A DNA stretch of 64,000 bases, from assembly GCA_964058845.1 (NCBI GenBank), contig CAXKVR010000006.1, positions 62,001-126,000 on the forward strand, read 5' to 3'. Numbering within the stretch: position 1 is the stretch's first letter; each line of letters begins with the position of its first letter. Positions 43,414 through 55,161 of this stretch are shown piece by piece. The notes beneath the pieces were generated by a model, which was given only the letters and a program-made list of their open reading frames with translations, had not been told where the DNA came from and did not search any database. The DNA comes from Carex sylvatica. Its lineage: Eukaryota > Streptophyta > Magnoliopsida > Poales > Cyperaceae. A program made the position numbers and the translations under genes.

Positions 43414-46400
43414 CTAAGTCAAGTCGCCTTTCTCCTTTGCAATCTCCACAAGCATAGTGAGAAGAGCCTCACACATCTCACTAGCATCGGCCTCGATCGG
43501 ATCCTTGTTGAACGAAGAATAAACCATCCAAGCATGATCCAGTTTTCTGTCTAACCTGACCACAACCGAGCCCGGCACCTCTGCGTCGCATCTCGTGACC
43601 AGACCATCACTCCTTTCACCATATCTCAACCTGATTTCCAGAGAAAAAAATTATAATTTTTCATTTTACCGGGACTAAGCATATAGAACAATGGGTGTGT
43701 AACAGCATCCAAGAGCCAAAAATTTGTTTTATTTCCCAATGGGTCTGTTCGGCAAGACTGGAATAGAGGAATAGAGTGGAAAAAAGATTTTATTCCCGCT
43801 TGTTAGAAGTGAGTGGAATTGGGTTTGAACTTTTGCAGTCAAACCACTATTTTTTGTATTTTAGTCCCTCTTTTATTCCTCTATGAACCAATTTTCTATT
43901 CCAAGGGATAGGTGGAATAGAGGAATTAGTTTTTTTTTTTTCAAAAGATAGATTTAGCTCGTTTACCAATGCTCTTCCATTTTTCTACTATTCCATTCTT
44001 CTACCATTAACCAAACACGACCAAAATAGTGAAAAATTGAAGCCTATTCCAAACTCCACTTTTCCTCACTATTCCTCTATTCCAATAGTTTCCTCTATTC
44101 CAATAGTTTGCCGAACGGGCCCAATATGATTACATTAATGTGAGCAACACTATAAGTAAATAATTTGAATTACTATGAAACAACCTCAAATGAAGCGCAC
44201 TGATTGCCATAGCAGCCGACAAAGGGATAACAACGGGAACTTTGGCAGTGGCTGAGAAGGAATACGAGTCATCGTATTGAGTAATAAATTGTGGTAAAGG
44301 GAGCCAGGGAAGCTCGGCATGTGCGATATGAGACATAGTTGCAAGGACACCTGGTGCTGAGCTGGCCTCTGTGTGGAAAGAGACAATCGGAAGTTCGTCA
44401 GAAGGGAGCCTGTGTTTTGCAATGAAGTCCTTCCTCTTGTCGTACGTCAGATCCTCTAGTGCTCTCATGTCACCCTTTCAATTAAACCAAATTAATCTAT
44501 TAGTCAAACAACATGGTGTATTTTTGTTTTTTATGTTTTGGTTTGTAAAGGGAAAAACAAAAAAAAGAAGAAGAAGAAGAAAGCACCTTAATTAATTTAC
44601 ATACAATAAACTCCATAATTCTCCTTGCCTCCTTGTCAGCAATCTGACCCGCTCTCAGTATATCAGATGCAATTGGGCTACCACCAAAAGGACTCTGTAC
44701 CAGTGCCAACCCGGCCACTTTATCTCTGAGGTCGTACCAGTACAACGAAATTGCTGCAGCTGCATCTATACCACCTTTGCTGTGCCCCAGTAGAAGTACT
44801 TTTTTCCCAGATCCCCAGTAGAGCTCTTCTATGTAATGTTTCAGTTCCCATGCATTTTTCTCAGTAGATGCCTGAACTAATCAGATGAAATTAAAGTGCT
44901 CACATACACTTTTAGAGGCACTTGATTATTTCGTTCACATATAATATTAGAGGAGAGGTGATAAAATCAAGTCCCATCAAAGCATTATTTAATTTTACGA
45001 TTGCATCTAATAGAAATAAGTACTGAAAAGCATAGGAGAAAAAATCCCTAAATAAGTAAAATAGACACAGTAATGGGTAGAGAGAGAAAGTAATTACCTC
45101 ACTGTGTATCTTTGCAATATGGCATGTAAGGCCCATCTTGGAAAAGAACCTTTTTGTATTGACAAAATACAGTGGACTATGATTGCTAAAAAGGCCTGTT
45201 AAAAAAATAATTAAGATAATAAGAAAAAGAATGCTTATTCTTTGAGAGAGAAAATAGTAAAATAGTAAATGAAAGAAAACTGTGAAACACTACCAGGAAC
45301 AAATGAATAAATTAGAGTGTTTGTCAGATTATGCATGAATCCTACCAGGAATAAATAAGTAAACCAGAGTGTTTGGCAGATTGTGCATGCCATTTCTGAA
45401 AAAGAAAAGAAAAGAAAACAAAAATTAAATTATGTAAGGTAGATCAACAGCACCGTACAATAAAGAGCAAATTAAATCAATATCAGAACATACTGGTACA
45501 GATCTGTGTGTGTGTGATGGGGAGAAAAAGAGAGAGAAAGAAAGAACCAAAGGAAAGAAAATAGACCTGACGTTACGAAGAAGTTCCTCGAATCGGGTCG
45601 TGCCATCGACAACAGGAGTTAGGCCTTCGGTCTTTTGAAGCCATCCGATATCCGCAGATGATCCTTCCAATGTTCTTCTCAGACGATTTACCAACCTATA
45701 CTTAAAATAGAAAACTTTAGTGCATGATTAAACAAAAAAAAATTGGCAAATCGATGCAAATTGTGCTAACAGGGGTTGGATTGCCACTTCTTGATGCCAT
45801 GCAATTCAAAGATGGTGAAATGAGAGGCGCAGTTAACAAAGGCACATACTTAAAAAAAATATCCGTGCGGATACAGATACGGTAATGGTTTTAAATTTTA
45901 ATTATCCATATCCGAATAGTAGATATATACTATATAGTTTAATATATATTATGAAAAAATTTATGTTATATACTATTATAAAAAGCAGATATCCATATCC
46001 ATATCCGGTTAATATCCGACCGGTATTAGTAACAGTCTAATATCCGATCTGGATATGGATCCAGAAAACAAAAACGGATATGGATATGGTTTTACCACTT
46101 TCCGATCTGTATCCTATCCGTTTGCACCCCTATATATACTTAGGGGCACAACCAGAAAATTGAGATTGGGGGTGCTAGATAAATAAGTATTATGTAATTT
46201 CATTTTATGAAGGGGGCTAATAATATTTTTTTTTTGGGCAAAAAATTAAAAATTGTAAAGGATAAAGTTCAAAATTTTGGATTTTTTTGGGCAAACCTCA
46301 TTATGCATCTCTTATTTTCAGTAATGAATAAAAATGAAAAAATACGAACTATTCTCTCATACTGTACAGTACCCTTGTTCCAAGTTCAAGCTGGCTGGCA

Positions 46401-47186
46401 TCTAGCATAGCGCTTATAATAGAAAGTTTAAATCGTTTACTGAAAAAAGAGAAACTAACACTTGTAACTTTTCTCGGATTTCTGTCACATAAATAATGCA
46501 GTAATCAAAGCAATGAGTCACAATTTTACGTCCCAATATGACTCCAAATGAAGGGGCCAGCAAGCTGTATAAAACATAGCACCAAAAAGCATGAGGGGGG
46601 ATTTGTTTCAGAATTAAAAAAAAAAATAAACTCCTCTTTTTCATAATTTTCAGTTAAATCATGCCTATTTTTAATCAACAATATGGCCTGAATACAACTG
46701 GAAGGCCAATCTTGCGCTGTAACATCGATAAAAGCCGAAGAGGCTTCATCAGAATATTCACCGAACAATGAATCGTAATCACAAGGATTGCTTTCATAAT
46801 AATATCCGAATGCATCCTCTACAATTCAAATTCAAGTTTAGGAGTTAAATTAATTTAAGATCCAAGGTTCCTATTTATTAATTGGCTAATAGTTCTAGCT
46901 GTCATCCTTTACTAAACCATACCAGAATGATCAATCCAACACTAAATTAAGTTTTTTTTTGTCATTTTTTTGCTTCTTTTATAGCAAAGTGGTTTTGTGA
47001 ATTTAGCACCAAGATTTTGATGCAAATTCAGGCCAATGAGAAGAGATATTATTTGTTAAGACTGATTCCAGGCCTTTTGTCAGAAAATATTGAATTATTT
47101 AAAGAAAACATCTTACCTAGAAATTGAACAAAACAGTGACCTAATTCACAAGCTAGATTGAGAAAACGATTGAAACAATCCTCCAT
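43414..47186 (-). CDS. Alpha/beta-hydrolase, lipase-like (GHSKGG)
   Basis: Nine exons fit by phase: 47186-47117 (extends open to 47222), 46818-46665, 46564-46460, 45695-45567, 45395-45346, 45195-45098, 44871-44587, 44474-44185 and 43630-43414 (TAG), about 465 aa. The catalytic core is clear. KKVLLLGHSKGG is the nucleophile elbow (Ser at about 233), CDAEVPGS probably supplies the acid, and LDHAWMVYS carries the catalytic His (about 426). VYLFIPGLFSNHSPLYF is the early strand and oxyanion region. Substrate and location are not predictable; plant relatives are annotated as lipases or esterases. The start is the first in-frame ATG in the second-last upstream exon; a further 5' exon (about 47450-47510) could not be joined in frame. 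The exon ending at 46665 seems to use a GC donor. A relic duplicate of the 50-nt exon lies at 45294-45343. Confidence 0.8.
43738..44124. repeat. MITE in the last hydrolase intron, GTTCGGCAA family
   Basis: GGGTCTGTTCGGCAAGACTGGAATAG at the left (43741 onward) is inverted at the right (TTCCAATAGTTTGCCGAACGGGCCC). The interior repeats GGAATAGAGGAAT words. A target-site duplication is unclear (AAT on both sides). Confidence 0.65.
45294..45343 (-). repeat. Relic tandem duplicate of a 50-nt hydrolase exon
   Basis: Immediately downstream (minus strand) of exon 45395-45346 is a ~80% identical copy. ATGCATAATCTGACAAACAC, then TCTAATTTATTCATTTGTTCCTG, is followed by a donor-like GTAGTG. It is one base short and has no pyrimidine tract before it, so inclusion would break the frame. 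Confidence 0.7.
45840..46131. repeat. 5'-truncated copy of the GGTGCAAACGGAT MITE family (hydrolase intron)
   Basis: The right end (CCGATCTGTATCC, ATCCGTTTGCACCCCTA) and the interior (ATATCCGTGCGGATACAG, AAACGGATATGGATATGG) match the 42.8-kb element. The left terminus is missing. Confidence 0.65.
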
Positions 47187-47229
47187 TGGTTGCTTCGATA
47201 GCGCATAAACAACACCTTGAACCTAATAA

Positions 47230-47960
47230 CACGTGTGCAGTATTCCATGGTTAAGCTTAAATTTACCTAAAAAATTGTTAAAAATGGTAGTTCAACTGGT
47301 ACTGGAACCATTTAAGTCAATACATACCAGTTCAAGCTAGCTATGATTACAACTGGTACATTAAAGGAAATCCAGAATTCACCACTAATTGAAAAAACTA
47401 AAGAGGTATAAATTTATGGTAAAACAAGTTTTAGGGATTACTCACTACATAACAAAAGGCAGGATTTTGTCACCATTAAACCATTGTTCTTCCAGTTATA
47501 CACACCTGAACAAACAATAACAAGAAAATACACAATTTAAATAAAATTATTCAAACTACGCAATAAAATGAAGCATTTTTCCATGAAAAATAAGTTGTTG
47601 GTTTTTTCCCTTTGAACTAATAAGATAAAATTTTGATAGAAACACCCAGAATAGATAAACTGGTACATTCCATACCAGAATATTTGCATGATAAATACAG
47701 AAGAGAACATGCATATTAGAGATCAGCAAGGAGAAAGAAAAGAAAAATGCATGTAAAAAAGATCAAATTTATAACCAGATGAAGAGAAATACTGTTTACT
47801 AACCGAGTTGAAGGAGAAAAGCGGCACCTTGTAGTTGTAATAATGGAGACAAAAAGGAGCTACTGTTGAAGTGGCAATCTTGTTATTAATTAGTGGAACT
47901 GAGGGGCAAAATCGGAATAAATTATAGAGAAAGCGCAGTGGCTTGAAGCAATGAAATGGG
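47230..47960 (-). promoter_or_regulatory. Probable 5' leader exons of the hydrolase gene
   Basis: A possible leader exon lies at about 47455-47510 (acceptor TTGTTCAG|GTGTG; donor-like GTGAGTAATCC). A GC-richer stretch at 47800-47900 may be the first exon. Neither could be joined to the coding frame, so the annotated start remains provisional. Confidence 0.3.
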
Positions 47961-49820
47961 AAGGAATGAGAGATGGGGTCGTTTGTCTACAATCTTCACA
48001 AGATGTTTTTAATTTACAATTTCAAATTTCCAAACTTATTTCAAAATAAAATACAATATCAATATAAACTTTGAAGGTAGTATGTATGTACTAGTTAAAA
48101 TGGCTTCAGCTTTAGGTAGATGGTAGATTATTTTTATATTTTGAACCTTAAAAGTTCCATCTTTTTATGAATTAGGATGAATGAAATCAGCGTATTTGTA
48201 TGTCTTTTTGTTCAATTATAACTTTTATTTCTAATGTGTTTCAATGTTGTTAAGTACTTGATAAATTTGATTTTAGCTTTTTAAATCTCCAATTGTTGTT
48301 TAAAATTCAAAATTGAGAAAATCTTATAATGTGGTTTTTAACGATCAGCCAAAACATTTTTGACACCCCCAATTGTACTCCGTAAAATTCATCGATTGCA
48401 GAGGTTTAACAGAGAAAAAGGAAGATATGGTAACAGTATATAAAGTGATAGCAACGGATCGTTATCCTGTTGCCACGTTTGGGCGAGGCTATCCAGAAAG
48501 AGATGGTCAAAAGTAAATGTTGGAATGGACCCATGCAGAGCTGTTAACTGTCTCCAAAATGTCTCCTTCAGTCCTTGTCCGGAATTTCAAAAAAAAAAAA
48601 ATTGTTTTTTAATATTATGAAAAAAAAAATTTGTTTTTGATATAAAAACATTGGAAATTTTATGGAAAACATGTATATATGTTAGTTAAAAGTCAAACGT
48701 CATGTTCGTTAATATTATGAAAATTTTAATTATGAAAGATTTGATTGGGATTGAACACTATTTGTTTTTTATATCATGATGTCTGAGGTCCTTTGTTTTG
48801 GAGAAATTTGATCAATAGTTAGGTCACACAGTCAATCTACAGCTTTATTTATTGGGGACCGCACAATCAATCCGCGGACTCAAACTGAGGGTCGCAGGCC
48901 AGTTTTATCTTTTCTTTTCCTTATTTTTCTTGAAAAACTTGGGGGACCAACTTTAGTCTTTTGTTGCTAAAAAAAAGTAGTGGTCTGACATATCTCAAAT
49001 TTTGAGCTTTTAAATTTTTATATTAAATGTTTCTGTAAATAAAAAAAAAATGTTGGGCTGCAGATTGAATCTGCGGACCCAAGTCGGGGGCAGCAGATCA
49101 GTTGTGCGGACCTCAGTAATTGAGTCCGTGGATTGGCTCTGCAACTTGAGTAATTTTTGAATTCTGGCATTGTTTTGGTTTATTTTATTTTATTATGCTA
49201 TTAGTAAAATATTCGGGTCTGAGTTTGATAGTAATGATGATTAATGATGAGAAATTTGTACAAACACAACATTCAGTTTTTTAATTACATTTTTTTTGTG
49301 AATTTTGAATGTTGTATCATCACAAATATATTTGTTTAATTAACTACTCGTTCTTAATATTTACCGTTAATTAATTAAATTAAAACAAAATGTTACATAG
49401 AGTAGACGTCCATTGTAGAGCTTCAATTTTTCGAAAAGAAAATCGTCAGATGTGAAAAAATAAATATATTTTATATGAACATTTTTGTCTTATTTTTCAG
49501 GTAATAAATTAACTTTTTTGCATCTAGAAAAAAATTATCGAAGAAAATATAACAATATTACGATCTATAGTAAATTATTAGTAATACTGTTATTTCTTGA
49601 AAACTAACCCTACATATTTGTTCAAGTACCCCAAGGAAGTGAGGGTATAGGAGGGCTTAATCCTCTTATAAGTATAAAATTTGTAATCTTGTTCATTAAT
49701 TTTTGTAATTTTTACATATATCAATGCCTTTGAGTCTGTCTATAAAATAAAATTATATTATATTCAATTATCTAGCTCTCATTTGAATTTTCTGAGCTCA
49801 TCTATGATTTGACCTGTCTA
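47960..49820. other. AT-rich intergenic region
   Basis: No coding sequence was recognised. The segments near 48820-48900 and 49060-49130 share words such as GGACCGCACAATCAATCCGC and TTGGGCTGCAGATTGAATCT and may be inverted halves of an old element. No borders could be fixed. Confidence 0.4.
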
Positions 49821-49823
49821 TAT

Positions 49824-50580
49824 TAGAGGTGTAAATGATCAGATACAGATCGAATATTAATCAAATTGCATCTTTATTCGTTGTAATTTTTTGATATAGA
49901 TACAAATACATATAGTCTCGGGTATAGATACATATCAGATATTAAACGGATACGAATACTGATCAGATATCGGACAGATACGAATACGGATATGAACATA
50001 ATTCGTATAATTAAAAATAAATTACTAATGCACATTCTAACAAAGAATAACATCTAATATATTTTTTTCGTTCCTAAATTAGAGCTAGTATTTTTCACAA
50101 TAAGTTTGTTGGTTAAAAAATATATATCATTTATCAAAATAATAGTTACTAATCATGTTATAGTGTTATATTATTCATCATAATATACCAATCCAAACTT
50201 GACAATATTATTTTTCTAAGCATATAGAATAAAAAAAAATACTAAAAGAATCTTGAATCTTTTGTTTCTACTTTATCAACAAAATCATATACCAATACTA
50301 TGCGACGAAAAATACAAATAATAAATCATTAGCATGTATATGTAGTTTAATAAATTATTTTAAGAACATACATACATTTGTTGTAGTTTATTAGTGTAAA
50401 TGATAGGATACGGATAGTTACATATAGTTAGATCAAACCGTATCATTATGTGTTATAATTTTTTGGATACAAATGCAGATATGAATAGTCTCAGATACAT
50501 ACGGATTGAATAATTTAAATAATTTTCCAAATTTGAGTCCGGACGAAATCGGAAAATATCCAATCCGTTTACGCCCGATT
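49824..50580. repeat. Diverged GGTGTAAATGAT/MITE cluster
   Basis: TAGAGGTGTAAATGATCAGA (49824) and a second start-like word TTAGTGTAAATGATAGGATA (about 50390) share the right end CCAATCCGTTTACGCCCGA (about 50558-50577). This suggests one larger element with a nested or duplicated smaller one. Internal GATACGGATA/ATCAGATATCG words relate it to the 42.8-kb family. Confidence 0.5.
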
Positions 50581-50694
50581 CTATACTTCTTTTGAAACCT
50601 TCTAATAATTAACATTTTTGGTAAACTTTTGTTGTGTCAAAAAGCATAACCTTTTGTTATTAAATATTCATTTCCAATGATGTCCCCTGCTTCT

Positions 50695-50915
50695 CTCGAA
50701 TTCGTATCCTCTGCATTAACTCAAAATGGAATCTTTTGAGTTAATATATCTGGACTGTCCGATTAGATTTAAGATTCGTGCTAATGAAATCCGCACTAAT
50801 ATTGAAGACCCCTATATTTTAGGCAGGGCCGGATGACCTCCGTTTACAATCGGACGGTCCATATCTATTAACTCAAAAGATGCTCTTTTGAGTTATGCAG
50901 ACGATGCGGACTCGG
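50695..50915. repeat. MITE, TCCTCTGCA/TGCAGACGATGC family (second copy)
   Basis: The left end CGTATCCTCTGCATTAACTC and right end (inverse of GAGTTATGCAGACGATGCGG) match the element at 19.6 kb. Inner words GATTCGTGC and CCGCACTAATATTGAAG are in the same order. Confidence 0.7.
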
Positions 50916-51014
50916 TTCTCTCTCCAGTTGGCCTCTCCATAGATTTATATTTTCCTCTCGGCTCCTCCTTTTTTGGACTAGCGGTGTTGTGCCGTGAATT
51001 CGGTAAACAATTTA

Positions 51015-51109
51015 ACACAGTAGTTTTAGCTTCATGCAGCGCACTGATTATAGAATCAAAACAGCACTTTATAGTGTTCGTGCGCTGCATTGAGCAAAAT
51101 ATACTCTGT
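51015..51109. repeat. 95-bp hairpin MITE, copy 3
   Basis: GCTTCATGCAGCGCAC at the left pairs with GTGCGCTGCATTGAGC at the right, ending CTCTGT. It is a diverged relative of the copies at 25.07 and 32.61 kb, in an unrelated position. Confidence 0.7.
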
Positions 51110-52405
51110 TAATATCCTTACCCCATGAATGGCCTCGGAACTAGAAAGTCGGTGTCCTAGCTTTTGTTTTCTTATTGGATTTATTGTGTTACCTGCCGTG
51201 TACTGTCTATGTAACGGATTGCAAAGTCTTTATGTAACGTATGAATTTTTTTTTTATGAAAATTGCTTCATTTATTTTTGTTGGGTGGTTCATATTTATT
51301 TGATCTTATATTATTTTTTCTTTTACAAAATTTTGATGTATTGAAAATTTCTGTTAAGGTGTGCTTCAGTTGGAGGTACGCAGAGGAAAGGGAAGAGAAG
51401 AACACTGTGCGGAGGGTAGCCTCACCTCAGACTGGATATGACCGGCAATTTCATCTGCTTCAAAAGAGAAGAAACAGAGAGGGAACGAAGGTGAACAACT
51501 ACTGTACGGAGGGAAGCCAAGGTTATTGCTGCGTTGATTTTTGACGAAAACGTTCACCTCCGAATCGAGGTGTAACTTCATTGTTCGGAGAAGAGACTCA
51601 CCCAGAAAGCCCTTTTTTCTCTTTCCATTAATGAGTTTTTACTCTAATTTTGTGGAGCACAATTTTATTCTAATAACAAGATTGTCACTTAAATTTCTAA
51701 TGACAAGATTGTCACTGATATTCCAATTTTCAATTTTTTTTGTTTTTTTTGTTTTTTGCTTTTTATTAATAGTAAAAAAAGACCCCAAAGGGGTTAATAT
51801 CAAGGCATCAGTATACCAGAGTTTTAGTTCATTACATTGCAACAGCAAACTAAGAGAAGCCTAGCAGTGAAGTAGCCATAAGTAATCCAATTTTCAAAAG
51901 CTACGAGATAAATTTGGAAGCAATTTTGATCTCATTGCATTTTATGATATTTTTGCATATTATATTAAAATTGAAGCTAAGTACGTGGCTGAGTTCTAAT
52001 TAAAAATGTTGAATATATATATTTTTTAAAATTAACAACTCCAAAATGTCTACTAATAATTTCATTAATTAAAATAACGATAATTTTTAGATCTACTTTA
52101 TTAAACTACTCTAATATTCTAATCTTACTTATATAAATTCTTAATCACTCTAAAATTGTTAATTTCAAGATGTTGCAATATCATCTCTTAAAATTGTTAA
52201 TACAAAATATCAAGTTATAACTAGTCCTAATGTGAATCAAAAGGAACTATGCACCAAAATTACTCTGGTTGAAAAAATAAAACTCAAATTAAGCTTATTA
52301 ATTGGGTCCTAGTTATAATTAATACCTCTCACTACTCGTTAAAAAACATCCCGGTCACTTGCAATTGGTGATAATTTGACTCAACTGGAGCAATATATAT
52401 CCCTA
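51110..52405. other. Intergenic region
   Basis: No recognisable gene. About 51360-51600 is GC-richer, with purine-rich words (GAGGAAAGGGAAGAGAAG) and short open frames on both strands, but no domain or splice structure. The rest is AT-rich. Confidence 0.4.
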
Positions 52406-52413
52406 CTTGTGAC

Positions 52414-52819
52414 TAGGGCTGCACAAAAAAATTTGTAGTTCGTGATTTGATTCGAGTTTGATTCGAAAAAAATCCGTAAAAAGTTTGATTAATCAAAATA
52501 GTTTGAAATTAATTCAAACCAAATTCAAACTGGACTTGGTTCGTTTGAATTAGGTTCGCGAACTATTCTAGTTCGAATTTTAAAGTAACGTGAACCGTTG
52601 ATTTTCGCTGATAACTTATATTCGATGATAACTTAAAAGTTAAAACATAAGGCCGCCCAGCCATAAGTTATAACTCGTAAGTCGTAATCCTCGCTCTCAG
52701 TTCTAAAAAAATTCGTAAAAGATTCGAAATTGAGTTCGTAAAAAATTTGATTCGAAATTAATTCAAATCAAATTCAAACTGAAGTAAGTTTAATTTGGTT
52801 TGATTCATTTGTAGCCCTA
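52414..52819. mobile_element. hAT-type MITE, TAGGGCTGCA family
   Basis: The termini are TAGGGCTGCACAAA and, inverted, TAGGGCTACAAATG. Flanking octamers CTTGTGAC (52406-52413) and CTTGTCAC (52820-52827) differ at one base. The interior has ATTCGAAATTGAGTTCG-type words. It is 406 bp and non-coding. Confidence 0.8.
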
Positions 52820-52916
52820 CTTGTCACCGAAAAATGGGTAATAATTAAGAGTAATTTGGACAAATTCCTGCATTAGCATGTTCCATATATGAATGGAAAT
52901 CCCGTATCCAAACAAA

Positions 52917-54080
52917 AGAAAGAAAACCCAGAAAATGGTGAAGAAAGATATATGATGACGCCTGAGTTTCACCATTTATTCAAAATGGTTAGAATGAGGC
53001 AATATAAACCAGTTGTCATGGAAAATTCAGAAATTCAATTTTACTCTCTGAACATTAAACAACACTTTTTGATAAATTTCATGTTTTAACTTAGTTGACA
53101 CAGAGAAAAAGTGCGAGGTTGCTTGGGAAGTATGCCCATTTTAGATGAGTCCTATTGACTTAGGCATCTATATGTTATGACCCATTAGCCCAATAACGAT
53201 CCAGCCCAGTCCAAACTTCTCTTTAATTAATGCATGGAGCGGCGTTGGACGGTTATGAAAATGAAAAATATTGAAAGATAAGAACAATACAGTATGCCCA
53301 TTAGCCCAATAGCAAATAATAATAATTGTCCGATTCATATATATATAAAGAGGAGAGATCTAATTACAACATTTTTTGATAACACCGAATTACATTTTAT
53401 ATTTTTAAAGTTTTTAAATTTTAAATAGTCGATTTAAACCGTTTAACATGATGGATATATTAAAATGTGCTTGCAGATCAAATTTTATATTTTTTTGAAT
53501 TTTTTTTACTATTTATTAAGTATTTTACAAAATCGTTGTTTTCAGACCATTGAATTTCTGTACTCATTTTAATAAATAGTAAAAAAATTAAAAATATATA
53601 TATAAAATTTGATCTGCAAGTACATTTTAACATATCCATTATGTTGAACAGTTTGGATCGACTGTTTGGACTTTGAAAATATAGAGTGTAATCCGATGTC
53701 ACCAAAAAAGGATGTAAGTGGATCCCTCTTCATATATAAAACCAGGGTGTTGTCTTTGTGGTATAAGAAAAACATTTGATAATAAATTTTTAGTTTTCAA
53801 TTCTTCCTAAATCTTGTCATTTATTTTCTATTATTTATTGTAATTTAGAAACAATATGTCAATCTCAAAGACATGCTATCCCAATAAATAAGTAATCTTA
53901 TTTCAGTATACTATTGCTAGGGTCAAAGATAATTACTTATTCTTTTCGTTTTGTGGTACCTTTTTCTTTTAATTTTCTCTTTCTCTTTTGCAAATTTGAA
54001 GATTTAATTTTTTATATGAGGTGGAGCATAATGGTAACACAAGAATACTATGAAATACTTTTGCTTTTGCATTTGCTTTT
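52917..54080. repeat. Segmental duplicate A (paired with 59.55-60.86 kb)
   Basis: Words such as AGAAAACCCAGAAAATGGTG, GAGTTTCACCATTTATTC, GAGGTTGCTTGGGAAGT and CAGCCCAGTCCAAACTTCTC occur in the same order here and at 59549-60860. This copy carries a foldback insertion (53344-53729) that the other lacks. The other carries a LINE insertion that this one lacks. Confidence 0.85.
53344..53729. mobile_element. Palindromic foldback element inserted in duplicate A
   Basis: The ends AAGAGGAGAGATC and (inverse) AAGAGGGATCC are followed inward by about 150 bp of near-complementary sequence (ATGTGCTTGCAGATCAAATT against AATTTGATCTGCAAGTACAT). TCATATATA flanks both sides (53335-53343, 53730-53738), and duplicate B has only one (CACATATATAAAACC). 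The exact border is blurred by the TA repeat. Confidence 0.75.
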
Positions 54081-54610
54081 AATTTCTTTTCTGTTATTCA
54101 TTATTTCATTTTCTCTTTGATGATATGAAAATTCATTGCTTGCCACAATGACACTATGAAATACTATTGCTTTTGCATTTGCTTTTAATTTCTTTTCTGT
54201 TATTCTTTACTTCATCTTTCATCTTTGATGATATGGAAATTCATTGCTTGCCACAAGGATGCTACGAAATACTTTTGCTTTTGATTTCTTTTCTGTTATT
54301 CTTTACTTCATCTTTCCTCTTTTGATAATATGAAAATTCAATGCTTGCCACAATGATACTATGAAATACTTTTGCTTTTGATTTCTTTTATGTTATTCTT
54401 TACTTCATCTTTTCTCTTTGATGATATGGAAATTCATTGCTTGCCACAAGGATACTATGAAATACTTTTGCTTTTGATTTCTTTTCTGTTATTCTTTACT
54501 TCATCTTTCGTCTTTGATGATATGGAAATTCTTTGCTTGCACCCATATGTTTTATTCTTTACTTCATCTTTCTTCTTTGATGATATGGAAATTATTTGCT
54601 TTACTTCATT
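54040..54610. repeat. ~96-107-bp minisatellite, five to six units
   Basis: GATGATATGGAAATTCATTG, CTTGCCACAAGGATAC, TATGAAATACTTTTGC and TTATTCTTTACTTCATC recur in order from 54040 to 54610. Spacing shrinks from about 107 to 96 and then about 63 bp. Single diverged units occur at 57.5, 60.8 and 62.2 kb. Confidence 0.8.
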
Positions 54611-55161
54611 TCGTAGTATATATATTTCATTTTGAGAGCAAAATAAGTCCAATATTAGATATACTTCTAGGTTTTATTGATATCTTTTTGTCATGAATTA
54701 GTTTTGAAACACAAAAATACATGATTAATATCAAATTTTGCATATAAGCTCGCATTATTTGTAGTAAATTATTTTTATAGGATAGTGAAAATATTCAAGG
54801 TGTCTTTAAATCTCACTATACATATCAAGTTGGATTTAAATTATTTTCTAAATAGTCATCTCATCTATACAAGGTTGCAGTAAATTATTTTCTAAATTAT
54901 TGATATCTTTTTATTTTTGATTGAGATAACAGGCCTACTCGGAGGCATCTAGTTCCAGTGCAGGTCATAATTATTGAACCATTTCTTTGAGGGTTATAAA
55001 ATAATGATAAATATAGATTAAATTATTCATAGCAACATGTCCTGTAATCAATATTAAAAGAAGTAGACGTACTAATGATCAATATAAATACAAATGATAA
55101 TTAAAGGTCGTTTTGTTCAAGTTCAATCAAAACTGATCTTCCATTCACCAAAAAAATATTA

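Noticed and set aside
45294..45343. A mutually exclusive alternative exon in the hydrolase gene
   Set aside because: It is one base short for the frame and lacks a pyrimidine tract; better read as a decayed duplicate.
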